A stretch of 64,000 nucleotides of DNA from Zhengitettix transpicula (Eukaryota > Arthropoda > Insecta > Orthoptera > Tetrigidae). The notes beneath the pieces are model-generated. The model saw nothing but the letters and a program-made list of their open reading frames with translations. It was not told where the DNA came from and searched no databases. A program made the translations under genes and the position numbers. Positions 33,400 through 43,097 of this stretch are shown here, piece after piece; within the stretch, counting starts at the first letter, position 1, and each line of letters opens with the position of its first letter. Location: NCBI GenBank assembly GCA_037074705.1, contig CM073590.1:218146746-218210745 (forward strand). The letters are read 5' to 3'.

Positions 33400-35700
33400 C
33401 ATCACATTTCCTGTAGTGTTTCTCCATAAATATTTCACATATATTATTATTTTCACAAAGACAATGAATATAGCATCTTCTGTAGGTTTTAGTTATAATA
33501 ACCCTATTAATATTTTTATATTAACAAAAACTATACAAAATATTAACATTTTATATTGTCTTGTAATGTTAAAACATGCTTTTCAAATAGAATTTTTTTT
33601 CTTTAATATATTTGACTTGGAAAAATAATCATTATTAGTAATCATTTGCCCTATGAACATGTGGCTTCTTACTTGCTGCCTTAAACCTTGCAACTATCGT
33701 AGCAACCGATCGGTCGATAGTATAATTGTTTAGCATTTCAGAAATTGTTCAATTAGTAACTCTGAAATCGATGCTTTGTTATAGAATATTATTCGGGAAG
33801 ATAAATTTAGCATATTAATGGAAATTATTTCGCATATCTGTACAATAATAACAGTTGAAACCAAATTTATAACATTTAAAATTTTCAGAACCTTTGGCTT
33901 CTTCAAAATGTACAAAAAAACATAGATATTTATGATGGCCTACGAGCCAAAATCTCCTAAATGAAATCAAATTTAAAATTATATACTAATCTAATTTAAA
34001 ATATTTGTATACAATTATCTTCGAATTTTCAGAGACCAAAACGAGATATTTGACAAATGATAAATAAATCTATTATACATATTAGTATAAGCTTGCAATT
34101 TATGAGCCGTGTAATAGTGAATTAATGGCTCGATGTTTATATCGTCTTCTTTTTCAGAAACGCAATTAATAATCACTATTCAAAGCTGCATATAATTAGC
34201 CTAATTAAGTCCTGATTGTTCAAATATGACGTCATTTAAAATTAAATACAATTAAAATACTAATTTAAACGCTGTTATCGACGTACTGTATATCGAGTTT
34301 ACAGATCAATACTTTCACTGATAAGATGATTAGAAGTGTAAATCGATTATATGAATAATAAACGAATAATTATTCTACTGAATTGGTTTATTAAAATTAT
34401 CCATATTTTTATACTTAACAACAATGTTATTGCATCTTTTTTTCTTTGTTGAACACATATTTTCTCGATGGAGTCAGGCCCTAACCGTCTTTCAAGCACA
34501 GTTGTGAGACACTGACCTTCCGCTAAGACATTTTTATCTCAAACAACGGTACGCAACACGCTAGAATGAATTAATATGAAGTATGTTAGGGAAGGTCCGC
34601 TATTTGTTGTGCTTCTTCAATGTATCAAATGAAACAAAAAAGGTTATTCATTCTATTTATTTTTAATTTTAATTAGCTATTTTTAATTCACTGTCTTTGT
34701 GTACGATAACCCTATAAAACTTATATATAAATCATCATTATAATTTTGCCTCAATTTATTTCTTAACGTAAGCAACGTTAGCTATTTTTATTATACAGAT
34801 TTCGTGATGCAAAAAATAAAAAATTTAAGTTCCTCGATTAAGTAAATAATCGTTGCCGAATTTCTATCTCTAGGCGTATTGTGTTCGGGACCAAGGATAA
34901 AAATCAAAATATTAACTAATGATTGCATGGTCTGACTTTATAACTTTGAAGAGGTATCTCTTCAATAGTGTGATCAAAAATCTATTATGATGCCTATATT
35001 TTGATATTTTAAATACACTAGGTGTGTGTCTATGGGAATATATAAAATCTATGAATTCTATGGAATTTCAGAATCTGTAGGAGTAGACTACTAGCATAAT
35101 ATTGATACAAATTATGGTTATTTATTACGTTTAGTGTGCTTGAAGTTCAATCTTGAGTAGGCAGTGTTTCCATTTATAATTATTAACACCTTAAATATTA
35201 TTTGTTTAAATTTCGTTATTACTCATGCGGTAAATTCAGCCAATTTTTTATTAGTCCTCCAAATTATTGGCTGTGGCAATAGAACCAATTTTATAACATT
35301 TGTAACGTTCATAAGATTAAATGTACAAAAATATTTATGATGGCCTGTGAGCCAAAAGCTCCTGAGTGTTTTACATGTTATACAATTGGTTTTATTGACA
35401 CAAGAAATAATTTGGACGGGTAAAACAAATTCGTTTCATTTACTTTTTGATTAAGAGTATAATAAATCCTTTTAAGTATATTATTCGTTATTGCTGTTTT
35501 CATTTTAATGTGTATTTCTTGAATTTGATGTATCATCTTCTTAAAATCTATCTAACTACGATCAGCGTTTTTCAACACGCAGTTCTTCAAGGCTTTGAAA
35601 TTATTCTCTTAAAAAATGTCACTTTCGGCTATCACTGCTGTCCTCATCCATATTCTACGCTCGGTATGAGTAATCCGTTACGTTTCATCTTATCAAAGTC
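33400..35700. other. AT-rich intergenic DNA with one dispersed repeat pair
   Basis: ATTTATGATGGCCTACGAGC then CAAAATCTCCT near 33930 recurs as ATTTATGATGGCCTGTGAGC then CAAAAGCTCCT near 35333, each preceded by similar AT-rich text with TTATAACATTT. This is a short dispersed repeat of unknown type. No gene is supported. Confidence 0.4.
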
Positions 35701-35715
35701 CCGTTACAGTAGGCG

Positions 35716-35747
35716 TATATTAACGATTGACAACGGAAGAATTTACA
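35716..35747 (+). promoter_or_regulatory. Probable TATA box of the 35760-37077 gene
   Basis: TATATTAA at 35716-35723 lies about 30 bases before a TTACATT that could serve as initiator, with the start codon at 35760. It is weaker than the promoter of the 590-793 gene. Confidence 0.4.
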
Positions 35748-35759
35748 TTAGAGGACAAC

Positions 35760-37077
35760 ATGGAACTCACATCGAAGCTTTTCTTCGTAGTGGTCGTTTT
35801 CACTCTGTCCCTGATATATTTCACAGGTACTATTGTTTGATTCACTTAATGTGACTTTATCTCAAACTTGTATGTATTTTCTAAACGATTTAAAATACAT
35901 TTTGTAATGTAGTGATAATATTAAACAGACATTTCAATAAATTGATGTAATCGAGCCATGTAAGAAAATTTGATGCAGCAATTATACTGTAATTCGTATA
36001 ATACATTTGGTTTATGGGTTTAATTATGGTCAGTTAAAAACAGGAATTCAGCCTTGAAAACTGAAATTTGAAGCAACCGATTATTAGATTACACAGAAAC
36101 AATTGTTTATTTTTGTAATATATTTTAAATTATTACATATAACCTGCAGCTCATATTTCGTTTAGTAATTGCAAACAAATAATTGCAATGACGTAACTGC
36201 CGGGGAATAAATAGACAGACATTTGATATTTCGTTTCAAATAAATTTCGTAGAACTGGTCCCAATTATAGCTACAAACCGTATTATTTATTTTATACCCT
36301 CATATTCAACTTGAGTGTCTTTTCCTAGTATTAATGTGGCAAATTCTGGCACAATTTCGTGTTAAATGATAGCACCTACATTTTATCATAATTCTCCTGT
36401 CAATAATTGAGAAACAAATGCATTTACATTTAGTTATTATTCCACCAAATCGAATATAATTTAATACAAAATATTATCAAACGTGACATTATAATGGACG
36501 TTAACGTCTTATGGTTAGTTGAATAAAAACTGCAAATTATGTAGATGTTAAATTGTTTTAAATAAAAACCAATAATGGGTATAATATTCAGATGTTTCAA
36601 ACCACTCCCTTTTTTCTTAGCATAATTGTTTAGTTCATACTTCGAAAATAACTTGTTCTGACAATTAAATAACAAAAGCTGAAGTTAAACATCTCTCAAT
36701 TATTACAGTGTAGATGCCTATAATAAGCTAAGTTCTTGTTTCCTAATAAAGTTAGATATTACAGTACAAGAGAGTCAAATTCGCTTACGGAATTTTTTCT
36801 ACGCGATGTACATTACAATGTGTGGTCACTCCGTAAATAAAATAAAATCAATATTATTTCGTATCTAATTGATATGGAATATTTTCTGTAATTATTTTCA
36901 TGTGTGACAGAGTGTTCTGATCTGAACTTGGTTCGCCTTAAACGCCAGAGCGCGGCAGCATCGGCAGCAGCGAGCGCTGGAGGCGGTGGCGGTTACAGAT
37001 ACCGAAGATACCCAGGATTCTACGGGTACCCAGGATATGGAGGGTACGGCGGTTTCGGGGGACAAATGTGGGGTTGA
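35760..37077 (+). CDS. Ala/Gly/Tyr-rich secreted prepropeptide ending QMWG, two exons, 77 aa
   Basis: Exon 1 (35760-35826) encodes a 22-residue signal peptide beginning MELTSKLFFVVVVFTLSLIY and ends at ACAG before GTACTA in phase 1. Exon 2 (36911-37077) follows TTTTCATGTGTGACAG. Residues 23-34 are a propeptide (ECSDLNLVRLKR) with R31-L-K-R34 as furin-type site. The product starts at Q35 with Ser/Ala-rich sequence (36-45) and five glycines, then R52-Y-R-R55, a second furin-type site, and a Gly/Tyr/Pro-rich C-terminal part, YPGFYGYPGYGGYGGFGGQM plus WG (56-77). A terminal Gly directly after Trp is an amidation signal, giving Trp76-amide. AATAAA at 37161 lies 84 bases past the stop. A TATATTAA at 35716 is the likely TATA box. 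The C-terminal composition resembles nematode YGGW-amide peptides and insect Gly-rich defence or cuticle proteins. Confidence 0.8.
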
Positions 37078-37160
37078 ATTACTCAAACATAAGCTCTAGT
37101 TGCAAATTTTGTATTAATATTTCAAATGTTGTATTTTTTACTTTTGTACTAAAATTTATT

Positions 37161-37166
37161 AATAAA
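37161..37166 (+). terminator. Polyadenylation signal of the 35760-37077 gene
   Basis: AATAAA lies 84 bases after the stop codon in AT-rich 3' UTR sequence. Confidence 0.6.
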
Positions 37167-37179
37167 ATTGGGATAATAT

Positions 37180-39700
37180 GAATACATCTTATCCAAAAAT
37201 ACACCGACACTTAGTGAATCCCAATAACAATCCAGCATATCTAAACTGCGTAACAAATTGTAACCAACAACCCAATAAATTATAAATTCTTACCTGTATG
37301 AACATGCAATATAAACAATAGCAGTCGATAAAGACCACAAGACTCACGTGGCTTTAAATTAATAAACTTAAAAATTGAATTTTTTTAAATTTATGGTTGA
37401 AAGCTATTAAATGAGAATTAAGAAATCGTCGAGAATAAAAATACTGTACTCACTGCAAATTGTTCGGTTTAAAAATATGTCAAAATTGGTACATTTTTTC
37501 AAAGACCTAAACTGATAACATTACTAGCTTTCTATACGAAATTAGGATTTATAAATGTTTTTAAATAATTCTTATATCAATTATTAACATTTTACTAAAT
37601 ACAACTCATTTTTGTTGGTTATATTTTATAAAATTACTCCTAAATAAATTTTATTGAACGGATGTACGCTTGAAGATGATTAACAACAATAATAATAATT
37701 GCAGTAAGTAACTCTGTAGCTACCCGCAAAATATAGTATTGCCACCATATAGTAAGTATTATATAAAATAATAATAGTCTAACGTTTATACTTATAGAGG
37801 ATGTCAGTATTATTTATGCTGAATGTGTTCTTAATATTACCTTCATTCAGTAATTTTAGATTTCAATTTATGAAATCACATTATAATGTATGTGTCTAAG
37901 ATTTTAATATTTCATATTTATTTGTAAATGAAAGTATTTTTATTGTTGATATAAGAAGGAGACCAACACATTTTCTAGCGGCGAATCGAACAATGAAACC
38001 AAGAAATTACACTATAAGTTTATTTTTGCTTGTAATAGCATTCATATTATTTTAGTATCTATATTATATGGTACAACGAACGTAGTATAAAAATGTTCGA
38101 ATTGAAGAACAACAAACTTCCGTATTACATGACAAATGGTTGGGGACATGAAACATACACGATAATTCTCTTTATGATGTATTTTATACTGAAAACAGGT
38201 CTCTATGAAACAATTCCTTCTTTGATAGGAAGTTTTCTGGTTACGAAAATGTGGTATGAATTTGGAAAAATTATTATCATTTTGTATATTAAAGTTTTAT
38301 AGTCGCATATGATTGAATAAAACTGTAAAGTGTCATTGCAGTCAATTCTGCAACTGCAAAATTATATTTACATTTCCGTCTAAAATACGATAATGGAACC
38401 ATTTAGCTTGCATAATTATTCCTTATTAATGTGAGTACGAGAACCGGTTTCTTTTTATCATGGCTCTTCTGTAATTGTAATACTTCATTTTCTTTTCTTG
38501 TTGTTAGTTTCACAGTTATATATATAATTTTTTTTGTTTATAATTTCCATCTTCTATTATTTCATTCATTTATAAAACGAAATACCTGCATAACTTCAGG
38601 TAATGTCTTCTGTCAATATTTTTACACACAAATCAACCCTGTCCAAGAAGTCAAAGTACTATTACAGACATATAAATTTAAGAACAGACATTCTTACATT
38701 GGTATATTTACTGGCCATGGAGAATTACAAGTTACTTAAATATTTATGGTCTACTGTGCGAAAATATGGATTATTTAAATTTTTTATCCGACCTTTTTCT
38801 TAAAGACAAAATGTAAAGATTACACTCAATTAAATTTGTTCAAAGTAAGAAATAAATATCCTGCATTATATACTACACAAGGTGCACGTTTGCGTGGTGG
38901 ATTGCATAACTTAACTCTTAAGGGGCATCCCATATATCTTGGAATCGTTTACAGAATGAATATTTCGAATCATACAAAAGCTCACAAAAACGAATAGAAT
39001 ATCAATTTTCTTTTTGTTATTAGCTAACAAGTATAAACAAAACGTACGTTTCAACGTTCTTAAAAAATTGAAAATATATTTAACATAAACATAAAAAATA
39101 ATTATTTTATTTCCGGATAATTTCAAATTCTCAAGTCGCAGATCACATCCACAAACAAGTTGCTTTTACTATATGCTCGTCTATGATGCTTAATTTAATT
39201 TAATATCTCTATTAAAGATATAAAAGTTTGACTAGTAAAACAAATTGACCTTTCGAGATAAGCAGAGACTTACGATCAAATATAACTTTATTTTTGCCGA
39301 AAGTCACGAAATAATAATTTAATGTAATTGTGTGTTCAATTTCTAACGTCAGGAATTTCAAAACGGTTCAAATAACTTCTTTTATTTGACTTCATGCATT
39401 TTCTGACATGTATGTAATGTGTTAGTTATCATGACCATATTTTAAACGCTCGAACTAAAATTAAAATAATTTTTCGTGAATTCAACCCATGAACACTTTT
39501 CACTAATTGGTTTTAAATGTGATTGCTTTTTCTCATGCATTTATAAAATAATGTTATAAGTCAATATTGATCCTAAGTTTTAATAGTGTTTCAATGAAAA
39601 AAATTACGTCTGATTGAAAGAATATCAAATATCCATAATTTACAGATCCCCTAATCCCCTTTCCCACTTGATTACAAACCACAAGGACCCATTTGACTCC
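37180..39700. other. AT-rich intergenic DNA
   Basis: Several frames of 60 to 100 codons (38093, 38431) translate to Phe, Ile, Leu and Tyr-rich low-complexity text typical of AT-rich noncoding DNA. Nothing else was seen. Confidence 0.4.
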
Positions 39701-39709
39701 TACAGCTAA

Positions 39710-40000
39710 CATTCTGTTGTTTACAAAATCTCATTCTCTAATTGTAATTCCTGCTACATAGGGCAAACAAAACGTTCCCTTAATACGCGTGTCAAGGAAC
39801 ATATGTCTAATATCAAACGTCCCATTGATAAACAGTCTGTAGCATCCAAACATATAATCAATTCTAAACATACATTTGATTGGCAAAATTCCAGACTCAC
39901 TTCAGACATGCTTCACATTAAATCAAACATCACAGCTGTTAATGTACAAGCAGACACTATTAAACTCAATAATTGCTCTGATCCCTTATTATTACGCTAA
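39710..40000 (+). pseudogene. GIY-YIG endonuclease fragment of a Penelope-like element
   Basis: The frame reads HSVVYKISFSNCNSCYIGQT, then KRSLNTRVKEHMSNIKRPID, and on to a TAA. The VYKI...C..CYIGQTKRSL..R..EH pattern is the GIY-YIG-type endonuclease domain at the C-terminal end of Penelope-like retroelement proteins, including its paired cysteines. An in-frame TAA sits immediately upstream and no reverse transcriptase is visible, so this is a 5'-truncated relic. The GAAACGTTGTGTGG tail near 40155 and a TGAATTGGCTACCTTTCTTA at 40194 complete the expected 3' end. Confidence 0.75.
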
Positions 40001-40225
40001 ACCTTCTGTTTTCCCATTGTCGTTGCTGCATTATTGTTACGCTAAACCCTTCGGCTCTACCATTGTTGCGTTTTCGTCGCTTTTGAGTTTGTCAACTGAC
40101 AAAGGCAGTTGTGCCGCTCTAGGCTCTACTTCGCACCTGACGAAAGGGGATCCCAGAAACGTTGTGTGGTATTAATATTACCACTTTTTTGTCTGAATTG
40201 GCTACCTTTCTTATTCATTATAATA
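40001..40225 (+). mobile_element. 3' untranslated tail of the Penelope-like element
   Basis: The tail includes CACCTGACGAAAGGGGATCC then CAGAAACGTTGTGTGGTATT. It ends with the TGAATTGGCTACCTTTCTTA block that also occurs near 31404 and 53430. Confidence 0.6.
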
Positions 40226-40229
40226 GTGT

Positions 40230-43030
40230 TGCATTAAACATATAAATTTAGCCAGATAAGCATTAATTTACCAATTAATGTCACTACTTATCTGTTATTT
40301 TTGTGGTGGTTCTCAGATAGTGTTGCCATATGTTGCAAATGAGTTAAAGAAAGAAATTCAAAGACTTATTGATATGTCTGCCACATTATACTCTTACATT
40401 TGAAGAATGCGGTTGGGCTGTACCTTCAGACGCTTCCTCCCAATTGATTACCCCTTAACAGCAAATTGGGACCGCTTTGCCTCTAAAAAAAACTCCTTAA
40501 CGATTCTAGGAAACAGTGGAAATCTTAAATCAGGGTCAACGCAATGAGATTCCTGTTCATAGGGAGTCCCAGGACCTAACCTCTATCGTGAAAATAAGTT
40601 TAATTGAACACAAACAGTCACAGTCGCTCACTAGTGAGCGGATGATGTGATGAGACAGACCAAGAATTGGCACAGTCATTGCGGCTAGGAACAAGACTTC
40701 CAAGTGTGTGTCACTGTCAGGATGACAGACATTTTATTAATCACGTAGTCAGAGTCCAGCGTCAAGTGTAGAAATATGCTTCATCTCCACTTACCTGATT
40801 TATTCTTCCACGTGAACACCGTGAAGCTTAAAGGAGACAACTGAAATATTTAATCAAAATTTGTATCCATTAATTAACGATGTATATCTTCCGTAGCAAA
40901 GAAGAAATTAATTGTCCAAACCTTCTGAATAAAAACTTGTATTTGAATCTTAATTCCGATAAAATGAAATTATCATTTCGGTAATAGATCCACCATTAAA
41001 GCCACTGATTTTAATTGAGTAGTGATTAGTACGTTTTTCAAATAGGGTTAGTTACAGGTAGTTCGACAGATCATTTCCTGGGAATTTGAATTAATTTAAT
41101 AATAGACTAAGAAATTATTACTAAGTATTTAAACAGTCACAAATACGTCGCTTGAGCCGTAATGACGAATCTTGATCTTCGTATGGTCAATCCAGTACTA
41201 AAATTTGTATTTTCTCAAATTGATCAGTCAAGCTCTGCAATTGAGTCCTAAGATTATTATTATTATAAGTTCACTACAGCCTCATATCATTTTCTCCTAA
41301 TATTCATTAAATCACTTAGATATTTTATGAAACCATAAATATTATATAGTTTAAATATCGAAGGCTTTCCCGGTGTAATTGCTGAAGAAATCGTCCTCGC
41401 GTTTCCACACGGGTCACACAACGATTTAATCGCGACTCTTCACCTGCAAGATGACGACAGACCTTGCGGTCGTCGAAACGTCGCAGTTCAATCGCTTTGT
41501 GACCTGTGTGGAAACGCGACATATTCTTTATATTAAAAATCACTCTTATCGTCTTATGTTAAATTTAATTCTGATTCTACGTCATATTCCTTCTAGGCTA
41601 AATATGATTTGTATTATTGACAAAAATATAATAAAACGCGAAGGAAACTTTAAATATTTATAATGCGAGCTAAAAAATTCAAAGTTTTATTGTAAATTGT
41701 ATAAAAATTGTAGTAATTAGTAATTTAGTATTGTTGATAACGTCAATTTTGTTATTATTGGACTATAAAAGGCTCATCCGTGCATCAGGGATTGGGAATA
41801 TTTATTGACTTACCTTTTTATGCCTCGGGATAAAGAGATTTTGTGATTTGTTGAATATTCAGAAGAGGGGATACAGCCTTAGTGAAGGAGAGTGGAGAAA
41901 CACTCAATAATAGCTGGAGTTGAATGCGATCGGTCACGTCTGATCCGCCTGACGCTACCGTTATTAAACTGCACTGATAATAATCAAATTTTTCATATAA
42001 TTATATCACAATTTACAAAGAGAAAAATCGATCATATGTAGCGCATGAGTATACCAAAAAAGTAGAATTATAGAACTAAGCAAAAATTATATTTATTTTC
42101 CGTAATTTGCATAAATTTTACTAGTAAAATTATATTGACGTGAAATTTTGACAGACAATGAGAGAATATCAATGTGAAGGTGATATAATTTGTATTATTT
42201 AAACGCCAAACTGAATAATAAATTTAAAAATTTTACCAAATATTGGTAATGTTTTGAGCATTCTAAGAAGTCCAGTCAAATCAGTATTCCAGTGTATAAC
42301 AGGTTATATAAATCAGATAATGTGTGTTGAAATAGAAACCCTGATTCAGTTTCACTTGTAGAAGCTACAATAATATTTTTTCTAAAAAATGAGTGATTAA
42401 CACTGTAACATTATATATCATAATACATATTTTATTTTTAAAAATTATTATTGTATATATTATAGCTGAATATGATTCGTTGGAGTCAAAAGCTTTAATA
42501 CCTGAAAGAAAGAAATTATTATAGACTTACTAAGGGTTTCAGTACACATTCAATTATTCAGTCTACACAATATGATAGTTAAAAATCATTTAAGAACTCT
42601 CATATGAAGAGATCAACCCAGAAAAAAAAACGCGGAGAGTATGGTAAACCCCAATATAAATAATGAGACCAAAACGGATCAGACTGTTATGGTACAAAAA
42701 TTACGAATAAGTTATTATTTGCTTTATACATGCATTGCTTGTCTCTATTGCTCTAATAATCACAATTCCTCTATGTCGAGTGTTACACGAAGTAGCAAAA
42801 ATGACTCACAAGGAATGCTTTTGAAGTTTACAAATTTTTTCTGTCATTGTGTATTCTTTCTTATCTAAGATCCGTACATTTTAAACAGGCATAAGGAAGG
42901 TATGTGTGAGGTGTCGTTGTACCCGGATAATAAGGTTTGTTTCAAATTTCCGTTAATTTTGAGAACTACAACCTTTCTCCTAAGTTTTTTTGTTGGTTCC
43001 ATATCTCCTCAGCCCTTATCTGCCACAATC
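40230..43030. other. Intergenic DNA, mostly AT-rich
   Basis: A 40400-40760 patch is GC-richer but has no lasting frame. On the minus strand a 46-base segment at about 40796-40841 is bounded by TTTCAG and GTAAGTG and is open, so a stray microexon is conceivable. The inverted repeat at 41398-41519 is listed separately. Confidence 0.35.
41398..41519. repeat. Imperfect inverted repeat, arms about 38 bases
   Basis: CGCGTTTCCACACGGGTCAC on the left is mirrored by GTGACCTGTGTGGAAACGCG on the right, with GACGACAG...GTCGTCGAAACGTCGC between. It belongs to the same head-to-head GAAACGT fold-back class as 26789-26979 but is older. Confidence 0.65.
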
Positions 43031-43042
43031 GCGGTGTGGAAG

Positions 43043-43077
43043 TATAAGAGGCGTAAGCTCTCACCTTCAAGTCGTCA
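43043..43077 (+). promoter_or_regulatory. TATA box and initiator of the 43098-45366 gene
   Basis: TATAAGAG at 43043-43050, the same octamer as the 28048 gene, is followed by GTCAGAA with the A at 43077. The start codon comes 21 bases later. Confidence 0.6.
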
Positions 43078-43097
43078 GAATTACGAACACCGAAAAA

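Noticed and set aside
35447..35854. 135-codon plus-strand ORF
   Set aside because: It overlaps the signal exon of the QMWG gene in another frame. Its N-terminal half is AT-rich translation without features.
37286..37370. Minus-strand segment reading GLYRLLLFILHVHT before GTAAGAA in phase 1
   Set aside because: It looks like a signal exon of the peptide family, but there is no ATG in frame and no partner exon to the left. It may be a decayed copy.
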